Below, one piece after another: positions 9,163 to 21,090 of a stretch of DNA of 64,000 nt (its first letter is position 1; the number at the start of each line of letters is the position of its first letter). The notes beneath the pieces are model-generated. The model was given only the letters and a program-made list of their open reading frames with translations, was not told the DNA's origin and did no database searches. Origin of the DNA: Helicobacter acinonychis (GTDB taxonomy: Bacteria > Campylobacterota > Campylobacteria > Campylobacterales > Helicobacteraceae); assembly GCF_900461455.1 (NCBI RefSeq), contig NZ_UGIA01000001.1, forward strand, positions 1,302,001 through 1,366,000, given 5' to 3'. The position numbers were made by a program, and so were the translations under genes.

Positions 9163-10798
9163 ATGAAAAAACCCTATTACTCTCTATTCATTGCTCTTAA
9201 ACGCTGAATGCAACGATTATTTTGTAAGCATTGGCTATCAAATCGGTCAAGCCACGCAGATGGTTAAAAACACCGGCACGATCAAAAGGCTTTCAGACAC
9301 TTATGAAAATTTAAACAACCTTTTAGATCGTTTCAACAAATTGAATTGGGCAGTCACTAACGCTAGCAGTACCACTAGTATCAATGGCGCGATCAACAAT
9401 CTCAATGAAGGCGTTAAAAATCTAACCCAAAACACCACCTCTTCGCCCGCGTATCAGACGGTGCTTTTAGCTCTCAATTCTGCAGTGGCGATGCGGCAAT
9501 TCGTCGCTCCCAATATTTGGCTACGGAAACAATGGAAACACTTTTCAAAACACCTCCGCTAGGACGACTAACTGCAACCGCACTCAACATGTAGGGGTTC
9601 AAGGTACTCTCAAAACCGATGAATCCAAAAAGATCAATGAAGCCTACCAAAAGATCTAGGCGGTTTTAAAACAAGGGATGAGTGCTTTAGGAACAAATGG
9701 TAACGCTGAAGTCACAGTGGATACGCTAAAAAACGGCTCAGGTAGTAGTGGTAGCGGAACAAGTGCAGACCAGAAAGTCAAAAATGACGCTCAAACCCTA
9801 CTCACCAACGCTAGCACCATCATAGACACACTTAAAACCCAATGCCCATGGCTAGAAACAAGCGATGGCGGTAAAGCATTTGGATAAACTAGCACGAGTG
9901 GGGCAGTGTGTAGTATCTTTAAAAACACTTCAGATAGCATCACAACATGATCGCTAACGCCAATAAAGTCGTGAACCAAACTAAAGCCCTTAATAGCACA
10001 CAAGAAAGTCAAATCCAAAACCTAGGCCAATTCAACCCTTTCAACACTAACGAGACAGCATTCGCTGACAAAATGCTCCAAAAACGCTTGATATCCCAAT
10101 CAGCGCTCCTCAATCTCGCCACTCAAGTGGCGAATAATTTCAAAAGCATCAATTCCTTGCAACAACACTACATGCAAACATGCCTAGGAGGCGTTGGTGG
10201 GGTTGGTCATAACGCTAGGTATTCAAGCTGCGCAAAGCTTGCATCCACTTTAGGCACTTTAGAAAACACCGTGGCTTATTATGGCGATCAGATCAATTGG
10301 GCTGAAACCATCGCTAACACGCTACTCAATTTCTCTAACAGCGTTGATCCTTTGCAAAACACCTATAATTTCAACCAAAACGCTTACAATCAAATGCAAG
10401 TGCTGCACAACAATTAGCCAACAACCCTTTTAGAAGCGTAGTAAGGATTAGCTCTCAAAACAACAACGGTGCGATGAATGGGATCGGTTTTCAAGTGGGC
10501 TATAAGCAATTTTTTGGCAAAAAGAAACGATGGGGCACTAGATATTATGGCTTTGTGGATTACAACCATGCCTATACCAAATCCCAATTTTTCAATGCCG
10601 CTTCTGAGGTTTGAACTTATGGCGTGGGCACGGACGCTCTCTATAATTCATCAACGACAAAGCCACCAACTTTTAGGTAAAAACAACAAGCTCTCTGTGG
10701 GGGTTTATGGCGGTATCGCAAAGGTACTTAACACGATTATCCATAAGAATGCTCGCCATGATAAAGAATTTGATAAATCCCCAACCAAACGAATTTAA
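9163..10798 (+). pseudogene. hopD-like outer-membrane porin, multiply broken
   Basis: This is the remains of a Hop-family adhesin/porin gene (position and content match HP0025, hopD). The ATG at 9163 opens a signal peptide (MKKPYYSLFIAL) that hits TGA after 14 codons. The mature start (NDYFVSIGYQIGQATQMV) continues in another frame. Further frameshifts lie near 9500-9560, 9580-9660 and 9940, and stops occur at 9885 and around 10611 (TGA within the FFNAASEV-TYGVGTDALYN passage). Recognisable pieces include LDRFNKLNWAVTNA, QTLLTNASTIIDTLKTQCPW, NPFNTNETAFADKML and the barrel segment FQVGYKQFFGKKKRWGTRYYGF. The reading stops matching after GVYGGIA: the last beta strands and terminal Phe are missing, so no barrel could be made. 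Confidence 0.85.
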
Positions 10799-10832
10799 AA
10801 GTCTTTTGGGGCTTTTTTCCAGCGGTGTGTTT

Positions 10833-11530
10833 TCATCTTTGATTTAAATATAGCATGGAATTGCCTATATCTTCAGCGTTTAAAATATCAGAGTTGAAGC
10901 ATTTTAAGATTCCAACCAATTCCTTTTCTTTGCTCGCTTTTCGTAAATTTTGCAACGCTTTAAGAGAATTGAGAGCGGGCAACTCTATGGGAATAAATGC
11001 GGCGTTTTCTTTATAGATTTGAGCGATTTTATCTAAATCAGAATGGATTGAACCAGAATTGTGCGTTTCGCTTTCATAAGTTAGAGTCATTGCCTTGGGA
11101 TAAAGAGAGGGGTTGTAGAAAAATTGCAGTTGTGGTTTAGCCTTTAGCTGGTTGTTTTGATTGATAAGGTTTGCCATGTGATCGTTATCATTTGCATAGG
11201 TGTGGTATTGGATAGTAAGAGGGATAGTGGCATGCTCAAATTCAGTGCGGATGCTAATAAGATTAGCAGTGTTCCCTTGGTAAAAAAGGTTTTTAAGTTG
11301 TCGTTATTGGGTTTGATTTTCCTAAATTCACTAACAAGTGTGGCATGTTCAGGGGGAAGACTGACTTGATTGATAAGAGGATCACAAAGACCTGTGTTGA
11401 TGTAAAGGGCTTCTAAAAGATTGGTTTTGCCCATATCGTTTTGACCGGTAAAAAAGTTGATGGGTTTAAAACTTTCCATTTTAAGGTGTTTGAAATTTTT
11501 GTAATTTTCAATCTCTACGCTTTTAATCAT
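10833..11530 (-). pseudogene. RecF/OLD-like AAA ATPase gene, frameshifted and 3'-truncated
   Basis: The N-terminus is typical of RecF/SMC/OLD-type ATPases: IKSVEIENYKNFKHLKMESF followed by the Walker A motif FTGQNDMGKTNLLEALY. The frame is lost at about 11280 in a run of six T (minus strand). One more T would continue the protein as ...KTFFYQGNTANLISI... and join the downstream piece that runs to 10833 (LQFFYNPSLYPKAMTLTYESE, IAFIPIELPALNSLKALQ-type region). That piece ends after YLNQR without ATPase signature or Walker B motifs, so about the C-terminal third is absent. Its 3' end meets the truncated 3' end of hopD, suggesting a deletion or rearrangement junction between two convergent genes. 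Confidence 0.75.
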
Positions 11531-11599
11531 TTAAATTCGCCTTTTAGTTCGCTTGATGCCGCTTATTGGCGCATCGCTTTCATTTTATCTTAATTTTAT

Positions 11600-12532
11600 T
11601 TAAAGCCTTTGAGATAGGTATTTGATCGCATTCAAATAGCTTTTATTGTTCGCTTTGTTTTGATAAGCAATATCAAATGCAGTGCCATGGTCAGTGGAAG
11701 CACGCAAAATAGGGGCGTTCAAACTCACATTGATGCTCTCATCAAAATAGAGTGCCTTTAAAGGGGCTAACCCCACATCATGGCTCATGCTCACATAAAA
11801 AGGCGTTATTTGGCGCTTATTGGGGGCAAAAGCGCTATCAGCCGGCAGTGGTCCTAGAAAACATTCAAAGCCTAGCGTTTGGTTACTCTCTTGAATGGCT
11901 TTTAAAATCTTTTCATCTTCTTCTCCAAACAAACCCTCTTCGCCCGCATGAGGGTTAAAACCACACACTTGAATAATTTGAGCTTGAGTGCTTTTTTGAA
12001 ACGCCAATAAAAACTGGACTAACGCTTTTACTTGAATGAGTTGAGAAACCGCCCTTAAAGGCACATGGTCGCTAAATAGTCCCACAAAGAGTTTAGGACA
12101 CCCAAGCATCATAATGATTTGATGCTCTTTGTAGCGTTGTTTTAAAAAATCGGTATGCCCCACGAAAGGGATTTGAGCTTGTTGCCATGCGAGTTTATTG
12201 ATAGGCATGGTGCAAATGCTATCCACTTCTTTATCATCTGCTAACTCGCAAGCTTTTCTAAAACTCTCAAAGCTATACGCTCCGCTTTGAGCGCTGACTT
12301 TGCCTATCGTGCTAGAGTTGAATGAAGGTAAGGGGGAATTTATAGCGATAGCATTAAGCGGCTTTACTTCATAAGCGTTAGTAAGTAATTGATTGGCTCG
12401 CCCTAAAAGTTCGCTATGAATGAGATACAATGGCTCACAAAGCACGCTCACTTCCTTATGGCTTTTTAAAATCAATTCTAAGCCTATACCTTGAATATCC
12501 CCACAACTGATCGCAATTTTCTTTTTAACCAT
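11600..12532 (-). CDS. pdxA: 4-hydroxythreonine-4-phosphate dehydrogenase
   Basis: PdxA oxidises 4-phosphohydroxy-L-threonine in the deoxyxylulose-5-phosphate-dependent pyridoxal phosphate pathway. The 310-residue protein begins KKKIAISCGDIQGIGLELILK, the PdxA GDPxGIGPE-type motif with an unusual Q instead of P (GDIQGIG). The metal-binding histidines are visible in PFVGHTDFLKQRY, SDHVPLRAV and STDHGTAFDIAY, with CGFNPHAGEEGLFGEED between. It follows pdxJ by one base, so the last committed pair of the pathway is one operon, and PdxJ uses the PdxA product. Confidence 0.94.
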   Translation of the reverse strand: MVKKKIAISCGDIQGIGLELILKSHKEVSVLCEPLYLIHSELLGRANQLLTNAYEVKPLNAIAINSPLPSFNSSTIGKVSAQSGAYSFESFRKACELADDKEVDSICTMPINKLAWQQAQIPFVGHTDFLKQRYKEHQIIMMLGCPKLFVGLFSDHVPLRAVSQLIQVKALVQFLLAFQKSTQAQIIQVCGFNPHAGEEGLFGEEDEKILKAIQESNQTLGFECFLGPLPADSAFAPNKRQITPFYVSMSHDVGLAPLKALYFDESINVSLNAPILRASTDHGTAFDIAYQNKANNKSYLNAIKYLSQRL

Positions 12533-12533
12533 T

Positions 12534-13322
12534 TTAGCGTTTAATGAGTTGCGCCATTTCTAAAATCGCTTTTTCTAAGCCCACTAAAACCGCTTTTGAA
12601 ATCACGCTATGACCGATATTAAGCTCTCTTAAAGAAGGGATTTTTAATAATTCTTTCACATTGGAGTAATTTAACCCATGCCCTGCACACACCATAATAC
12701 CCATAAAAAACGCTTCCTTACTCATCTTCCTTAATTGCAAAAAGGCGTTGTGTAATTCTTCTTTCAACTCTTTAGGGCTTTTTTCTTTGAGCGCACTAAT
12801 GGCATGGATTTGATTGTTAGCGTTAGAATACAAGGCGTTGTGCAAATTCGCATACACGCCGGTATGAAACTCCACTTGTTTGACTTGATGCTCTCTTGCA
12901 AAATGCAAAGCGTCTTCTAAAGGATCAATGAATAAAGACACTTCAATGCCTTTGTTTTGATACGCCTTAATAGTTTCCCCTAAACCCTTTAGAGAACAAT
13001 CCAACCCCCCCTCTGTCGTAACTTCGTTTCTATTTTCAGGCACGATGGTAACCTTACTTGGCTTATTCTTTAAGGAGCATAAAAAATCAGTGATATGAGC
13101 ATTAATAGAGCATTCAATATTAATAGGTAAAGGGCTAATCTCAAGCAGTCTCAAAACATCTTCATTTTGAATGTGTCGTTTGTCTTCTCTCAAATGGATA
13201 GTGATTAAATCCACTTTATGGGTGTTTTTAGCGATGAATAGGGCTTCTAAAATCTCAGGCTCGTAAGTTTTCCTCACTTCTCTTAAAGTAACAATATGAT
13301 CAATATTCAATCCAAAACGCAT
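12534..13322 (-). CDS. pdxJ: Pyridoxine 5'-phosphate synthase
   Basis: PdxJ condenses 3-amino-2-oxopropyl phosphate with 1-deoxyxylulose 5-phosphate to pyridoxine 5'-phosphate. The 262-residue TIM-barrel shows FGLNIDHIVTLRE at the start, the catalytic region DLITIHLREDKRHIQNEDV, KVTIVPENRNEVTTEGGLD, the HTGVYANL helix and the C-terminal phosphate site CAGHGLNYSNV with ELNIGHSVISKAV. It is first in a two-gene transcript with pdxA. A TAATAAT-type sequence about 20 bases upstream may serve as its -10. Divergent from wecA. Confidence 0.95.
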   Translation of the reverse strand: MRFGLNIDHIVTLREVRKTYEPEILEALFIAKNTHKVDLITIHLREDKRHIQNEDVLRLLEISPLPINIECSINAHITDFLCSLKNKPSKVTIVPENRNEVTTEGGLDCSLKGLGETIKAYQNKGIEVSLFIDPLEDALHFAREHQVKQVEFHTGVYANLHNALYSNANNQIHAISALKEKSPKELKEELHNAFLQLRKMSKEAFFMGIMVCAGHGLNYSNVKELLKIPSLRELNIGHSVISKAVLVGLEKAILEMAQLIKR

Positions 13323-13413
13323 GGCTATCCTTTATTTTGTAATAATGATTTTTGAAATTGTAACACAAAAACCCTCCCTATGTATAAGATTTTATCATCA
13401 AGCTATCTTTTGC

Positions 13414-13419
13414 TATAAT
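13414..13419 (+). promoter_or_regulatory. -10 box for wecA-lpxF
   Basis: TTTTGCTATAAT, an extended -10, lies about 33 bases before the GTG start of wecA in the intergenic region shared with pdxJ. Confidence 0.55.
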
Positions 13420-13451
13420 AACTGAAGTAAAAATACTAAATCTAATAAAAA

Positions 13452-14459
13452 GTGTTGTGGGTGCTATATTTTTTAACCAGTCTATTCATTTGCTCTTTGA
13501 TTGTTTTGTGGTCTAAAAAATCCACGCTCTTTGTGGATAACGCCAACAAGATCCAGGGCTTCCATCACGCAAGAACCCCACGAGCTGGGGGGCTTGGGAT
13601 CTTTCTTTCTTTCGTGTTGGCTTGTTTTTTTGAGCCTTTAGAGATGCCTTTTAAGGGATCTTTTGTTTTTTTGGGGCTATTATTAGTCTTTTTGAGCGGC
13701 TTTTTAGAAGACATTAACCTTTCGCTTAGCCCCAAAACGCGCCTTATTTTGCAAGGCATAGGGGTCGTTTGCATCATTTCATCAACGCCTTTAGTGGTGA
13801 GCGATTTTTCGCCTCTTTTTAGCCTACCTTATTTTATCGCTTTTTTATTCGCTATTTTTATGCTTGTAGGTATCAGTAACGCTATCAATATTATTGATGG
13901 GTTTAACGGGCTTGCGTCTGGGATTTGCACGATCACGCTTTTAATCGTCCATTACATAGAGCCTAATGGTCCATCGTGTTTGTTAGCTTACATGGTGCTT
14001 GGGTTTATGGTGTTAAATTTCCCTTTAGGAAAGATTTTTTTAGGTGATGGGGGGGCGTATTTTTTAGGGTTGGCGTGCGGAATTTCCCTCTTATATTTGA
14101 GTTTAGAGCAAAAAATCAGCGTGTTTTTTGGATTAAATTTAATGCTTTATCCAATCATAGAGGTGCTTTTTAGTATCCTTAGGCGCAAAATAAAACGCCA
14201 AAAAGCCACCATGCCAGATAATTTGCATTTGCACACCCTTTTATTCAAATTCTTGCAACGGCGCTCTTTGGGTTATCCTAATTCTTTATGCGCCTTTATC
14301 ATCATTGTATGCAACCTGCCTTTTATCTTAACAAGCGTCTTATTCCGCTTGAATCCTTATGCACTCATTATTATTGGCCTAGTCTTTATCGCATGCTATT
14401 TAATGGGCTATTTTTATTTAAACAGGCAAGTTTGTGCCCTAGAAAAACGAGCATCTTAA
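13452..14459 (+). CDS. wecA: Undecaprenyl-phosphate GlcNAc-1-phosphate transferase (WecA/MraY family)
   Basis: A polytopic membrane enzyme of 335 residues with about ten hydrophobic segments. Family motifs are present: ARTPRAGGLGIFLS (residues 42-55), LSGFLEDINLSLSPKTRL with the first Asp, NAINIIDGFNGLASG with the catalytic NxxNxxDGxxGL, KIFLGDGGAYFLG, and the cytoplasmic loop with DNLHLHTLLFKFL. It transfers GlcNAc-1-P to undecaprenyl phosphate, initiating O-antigen assembly in H. pylori (HP1581). The start is GTG (GTG TTG TGG), chosen because no ATG precedes the first membrane segment. It overlaps the next gene (TAATG), both acting on the cell envelope. Confidence 0.88.
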   Translation: MLWVLYFLTSLFICSLIVLWSKKSTLFVDNANKIQGFHHARTPRAGGLGIFLSFVLACFFEPLEMPFKGSFVFLGLLLVFLSGFLEDINLSLSPKTRLILQGIGVVCIISSTPLVVSDFSPLFSLPYFIAFLFAIFMLVGISNAINIIDGFNGLASGICTITLLIVHYIEPNGPSCLLAYMVLGFMVLNFPLGKIFLGDGGAYFLGLACGISLLYLSLEQKISVFFGLNLMLYPIIEVLFSILRRKIKRQKATMPDNLHLHTLLFKFLQRRSLGYPNSLCAFIIIVCNLPFILTSVLFRLNPYALIIIGLVFIACYLMGYFYLNRQVCALEKRAS

Positions 14460-15055
14460 TGAAAAGGCTTAAAGGTCTTTTTTTGAGCTTGCTTTTATGC
14501 TTGTATCCTTTAGAGAGCAAGCCTTTGAGTAACGGAGCATATGTTTTAGAAGAAATTGGCGATGTGCTCAGGTTTTTGCCTATTTTTGTCGGCACGGTTA
14601 GTTTAGCGATGCGAGATTATAGGGGGTTAGGGGAGTTAGCGGTAGGCACTTTAGTCACTCAAGGGGTGATTTATGGCATTAAAGGAGCGCTCAGTTCCGC
14701 CCATAAGAATGGGGCTAGAGTGGATTTTGCCAAACGCCCATGCTGTAATTCTTGGAGAGGCATGCCAAGCGGACATGCTGGGGGAGCATTTAGTGCGGCT
14801 GGGTTTGTGTATTACCGCTATGGGTGGAAGCCGGCTCTTCCTGTGATCGCTCTTGCATTCCTTACGGATGTTAGCAGAGTAGTAGCCAAAAAGCACACGA
14901 TCTTGCAAGTTACGATTGGCAGCCTTATTTCTTGGGGATTTGCTTATTTATTCACTTCACGCTATAAGCCTAAACAATGGATGCTCTATCCTGAAATTTC
15001 TAGCGATTTTAAGGGGAGAAACCGCTATGGGGTGAGCTTTTCTTATGAATGGTAA
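14459..15055 (+). CDS. lpxF: Lipid A 4'-phosphatase, PAP2 family
   Basis: A 198-residue PAP2 phosphatase whose ATG overlaps the wecA stop. It has an N-terminal hydrophobic signal/anchor (LFLSLLLCLYPLES), then the three PAP2 motifs: KNGARVDFAKRP (KxxxxxxRP), GMPSGHAGGAF (PSGH) and SRVVAKKHTILQV (SRxxxxxH-type). In H. pylori HP1580 was identified as the enzyme that removes the lipid A 4'-phosphate, which raises cationic peptide resistance and lowers TLR4 signalling. I assign the name by this position and motif set. A longer frame open to 14288 lies inside wecA and is not used. Confidence 0.85.
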   Translation: MKRLKGLFLSLLLCLYPLESKPLSNGAYVLEEIGDVLRFLPIFVGTVSLAMRDYRGLGELAVGTLVTQGVIYGIKGALSSAHKNGARVDFAKRPCCNSWRGMPSGHAGGAFSAAGFVYYRYGWKPALPVIALAFLTDVSRVVAKKHTILQVTIGSLISWGFAYLFTSRYKPKQWMLYPEISSDFKGRNRYGVSFSYEW

Positions 15056-15064
15056 AGGGATAAA

Positions 15065-15499
15065 ATGTTAAAAAAGTTATTGTTTATTGCACTATTTTTA
15101 GGGTTTTTAAGAGCGGAGGGCGAACATTATGAAATCATCGCTGAACTTTCAAAGGCTTTTTTAAAGGCTAAAGAGGCTTTTAGCGCAATCAATAAAACTT
15201 ATAAAACCTGCATAAAGAGCGGGCATGATCGCACCCAAATACGCCTCCAAAACGCTTTTTTAGAAAATTTATCTCAAACAGAACAACAATTTGATGACTA
15301 TTTTGAGAAAGATTTCAAAAGCGTAGGAGTTTTAAAAACCTTGCGTAAAGATCTCCAATCGTTAGAAAAAACTTCTAGCAAACTCGCATGCCTTACCCCA
15401 AAAAACGCTAAAAATTTTGAAATTTTAGACGGAGCGATAACGCAAATCATAGGTTTAGAAGGGCAAATGGATGGGTTTATTAATAACAATCCCAAATAA
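15065..15499 (+). CDS. Small secreted protein of unknown function (HP1579-like)
   Basis: 144 residues with a clear signal peptide (LKKLLFIALFLGFLRAEG) followed by a helical, lysine-rich mature part. Two cysteines occur at KTCIKSGHD and SKLACLTPK and may form a disulfide. It lies 9 bases after lpxF on the same strand, so it probably belongs to the wecA-lpxF transcript and acts in the periplasm, but no domain is recognised. A small inverted repeat (TTTTGCA...TGCAAAA) follows the stop. Confidence 0.65.
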   Translation: MLKKLLFIALFLGFLRAEGEHYEIIAELSKAFLKAKEAFSAINKTYKTCIKSGHDRTQIRLQNAFLENLSQTEQQFDDYFEKDFKSVGVLKTLRKDLQSLEKTSSKLACLTPKNAKNFEILDGAITQIIGLEGQMDGFINNNPK

Positions 15500-15739
15500 A
15501 ACCCTTTTTTGCATGATTTTGCAAAACCCACTTATACAAACAAGTTTTAAATCCCTTAAGTTCATGTTTGATTGATGCAGGCTCTTGTTCTCATTAAACA
15601 TAAAATTTTAATTTAACTCCAATGTCCTTTAGTTTTTAAAAAATAAATTTTAAGCTGTATTTTATAGCTTTAAATTTTATTTTGTTGCAAAACTCGTTTT
15701 CTTATAAAATACCAAACTCTATGCGTTACGCTATGACTT

Positions 15740-16140
15740 AATTATTTGCACACCAAACCAACCCTCCCCAAAACCAAACCAAAAAACTGAAACAACCCAA
15801 CAACCCATCGCCACTAAAACAAATCATTGAGAGATCAAAACCAAACCTTAAACAATAAACTAAACAATAAAACAAGACATTAAGAGATTAAACAACCCAA
15901 AAAAAGTTAAAAACAAGAGAAATAAAAACACCACTATAACAAAGCATATAAAATAAAAAAATAAAACATTAAGAGGTTAAAAACAACCCAAAAACCAAAA
16001 CCTTAAGCAACAAACCAAAATTAAAAATACAGAATAAACAATAAACTAAAACCACTAAGAGATTAAAAAACCAAAGAAATAAAAAATAAGCCATAAAAAA
16101 TAAACCAAACAAGATAAAACAAGACAGAATTAAAAACATT
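15740..16140. repeat. Low-complexity A/C-rich tract with diverged repeats
   Basis: About 400 bases in which the plus strand is nearly free of G and T-poor, made of words such as AAACAATAAACTAAA, AACAACCCAAAAA and CCAAACC. A core close to CATTAAGAGATTA recurs at 15825, 15878, 15967 and 16053 with intervals of roughly 53, 89 and 86 bases, each followed by an A/C-rich run. It lies immediately downstream of the 5S gene (transcribed leftward), so the RNA copy would be G/U-rich. No gene is seen in 15500-16140. Confidence 0.6.
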
Positions 16141-16145
16141 TCCCT

Positions 16146-16265
16146 ATCCCTGCACCGACCTACATTCCCACTCTTGAAAAGAGCAGTATCATCAGCGATG
16201 AAGAGCTTGACTTCCAGGTTCGGAATGGTTAGCTGGGTAGTTCCTCTTCTCTAAAGGCACAAGGA
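16146..16265 (-). rRNA. rrf: 5S ribosomal RNA
   Basis: The minus strand reads CCTTGTGCCTTTAGAG... with the conserved CCATTCCGAACCTGGAAGTC core and closes with GGTGCAGGG. The terminal helix pairs CCTTGTGCC (16257-16265) with GGTGCAGGG (16148-16156), which fixes the ends to within a few bases. It lies about 230 bases downstream of the 23S gene, in the same orientation. No tRNA or 16S gene is linked. Confidence 0.92.
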
Positions 16266-16496
16266 AAAGGGAGTTAAAGATAAACCGCATTTACCCTTAA
16301 CTCCCCTTTCTTTATTAGGGAGCTGTTTCTAACCAAGAAGACATTAATAGCCTTTTATTTTAAAAAGGAATAGAGCGTGTCTTATCCCCACTTAAAACCA
16401 ACTATAAAAGTCTTTTGTAAAACTCCAACTCTCTTACACTCAGTAAGGCAGTGGTAACTTATTGATGCTTCTTGTCGTTATATTATTCAAAAAGCA

Positions 16497-19384
<2,888 letters not shown>

Positions 19385-19747
19385 AATTTTAAAATATCCT
19401 TTAAAACCCGCCCTTTTATAATGAATAACGACAATTGCACCAATATTCTTTAGCGCTACCACTGCCTTAGTGAATGTAAGACAGAGTCATTGTAGTTTTA
19501 CTTTACTTTTACATAGGCTATTAACAATATTAAATCAAACAACTCCGTTTTATTCAAAAACTCGCTATAATAAGTTCAAATTTTAAACCCTTTTTAACAA
19601 GAAGACTAAAAATGTTTAATCTCTAATCTCTTCTAACTTATCAAGTTATGAGCTTTTAGCTTTTTTAAGCTTTTTGGCTTGTAACAACTTGTTTGGTTGT
19701 TTGAATTGAAGAACTTTTTAAAGCTCGTTCTTTAAAAACGAAATGTA

Positions 19748-19753
19748 ATTATA
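19748..19753 (-). promoter_or_regulatory. Extended -10 of the 23S-5S operon
   Basis: The minus strand reads TATGTCTATAATTACATTT, a perfect TATAAT with upstream TATG extension about 360 bases before the mature 23S 5' end. Just upstream are two direct copies of a CTTTAAGC-type word. The leader between promoter and 23S (19385-19745) has no gene and probably contains processing stems. Confidence 0.6.
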
Positions 19754-20025
19754 GACATACGATGCTTAAAGTTTGCTTAAAGTTTGAGAGAAATTTGATA
19801 AAAGTTATTTGAAATTATTTGAATAAGGGGCTAAAAAATAAGGTTTGTTGGGTTGGATAGAATAATAAGAGTAGCGTTTTATGGGGTTAGGGCGTTTTAA
19901 ATAGTAATGTTTTAATCCCACTACCATTGAGGGACAATAGGCTTTTATCCATCCGTATATTTGTCAATGTTAGCGTTTATTGTTCCCATTTCTTTATTAC
20001 CCTCGCCACTCATTTTGGCTTCTCA

Positions 20026-20373
20026 TTAAGCGTTCCATTGTCTGCTATGATGCCCACGGCAATACCATCTAGCGTTAGTAATGCTTCCCAAAGCTTCGTC
20101 TAATTCCTTTCTTGCTTGCGGATCTAGTAAATCTTGACTTTGCAGCGCCTTAAAGGCTTGTCCGTTGAGCATTCTTAAATTGCGGTTAATATTGGCTGAT
20201 GGAGCGCTAAATCTACTACCTTGCGATTCGCATTGATCAACCCAATCATAAACACTTCTTCTAACAGTTTCTGTCTCTTGAGCAATTTCTTCTTGCTTTT
20301 TGACTGAATCTTGCATTGCTTACGCCATTTCCTCTAACGCACTAGCGATTCTTTCTAAATGATCCCCAGGCAT
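20026..20373 (-). pseudogene. Small hypothetical gene with an in-frame stop (HP1412-like position)
   Basis: A strong ribosome site (AAAAGGAGCAAAA) precedes an ATG at 20373 that reads MPGDHLERIASALEEMA, then TAA, then continues in the same frame AMQDSVKKQEEIAQETETV...WVDQCESQGSRFSAPSANINRNLRMLNGQAFKALQSQDLLDPQARKEL. The TAA most simply comes from CAA (Gln). Near 20070 a second frame (LDGIAVGIIADNGTLNEKPK, stop at 20010) looks at least as protein-like as the annotated tail, hinting at a frameshift too. The product would be a helical cytoplasmic protein. I do not recognise a family. Confidence 0.6.
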
Positions 20374-20584
20374 TTTTGCTCCTTTTAACTTTATTAACCC
20401 CGCATGCAAAAAACGATATGGGGTTGAAAAAATTAAAAACATTAAACAATTTGAATATTGAGAATAAAAGATTGGGATCTTATAAGAGAAAGCAAATTTT
20501 TAAAAATGCATTTCATTGTTTCACGCTCCTTAATTCTTTAACAACTCATTTTAGCCAAAAAGTTAATGCATATTTAACAGCATA

Positions 20585-21031
20585 TTATTTCGCACCCAAA
20601 AGGCGTTTTTCTTTAAAGTCTTGGTATTCTTTGATCGCATAATTCACAAAGGGTTTGATCGCAATCCCTCCCCTAGAGACAAAATCCCCATACACTTCCA
20701 AATACTTTGGCTCTAACAATCCCACTAAATCCAGTAAAATCGTATTGATACAACTTTCATGAAAACTCCCATGGTTTCTATAACTGAATAAATAGAGTTT
20801 TAAAGACTTGCTTTCTACCATTTTATCTTTAGGGATATAGCGGATATAAACAACGCCAAAATCCGGTTGGGAAGTGATAGGGCAAAGGCTTGTAAATTCC
20901 TTGCATTCTAAAGTGATTAAGGGGTCTAAATTGGGGTTTGGGTTAGGGAAAGCTTCCAACAAATCTTTATTGTATTCAAAAATATAGGGCGTTTTAGCGC
21001 CTAATAATTTAAGGTTTAATTCAGAACTCAT
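20585..21031 (-). CDS. queF: 7-cyano-7-deazaguanine (preQ0) reductase
   Basis: QueF reduces the nitrile preQ0 to preQ1 with NADPH in queuosine tRNA-modification synthesis. The 148-residue unimodular form has the T-fold motif with the nucleophilic cysteine in EFTSLCPITSQPDFG, the catalytic Asp in the same segment, the QueF signature ESKSLKLYLFSYRNHGSFHESCINTI (E, S/L-K-L-Y, HE), and SRGGIAIKPFVNY near the end. The start ATG at 21031 is separated from the divergent rsfS start by about 60 bases containing TATAAT-like elements (TTATAATAAGG). Confidence 0.95.
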   Translation of the reverse strand: MSSELNLKLLGAKTPYIFEYNKDLLEAFPNPNPNLDPLITLECKEFTSLCPITSQPDFGVVYIRYIPKDKMVESKSLKLYLFSYRNHGSFHESCINTILLDLVGLLEPKYLEVYGDFVSRGGIAIKPFVNYAIKEYQDFKEKRLLGAK

Positions 21032-21090
21032 GAATATTCCTTGATTTAAGTTATAATAAGGCTATTTTAACCCATTTTTTAGGAAACTCA

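Noticed and set aside
15740-16140. Repeats considered as a CRISPR array
   Set aside because: Cores are diverged, spacing uneven (53, 89, 86), spacers low-complexity, and no cas gene is present.
20376-20642. 88-residue plus-strand frame before queF
   Set aside because: Overlaps the 3' end of queF, has no ribosome site and its text is lysine/leucine-rich noise.
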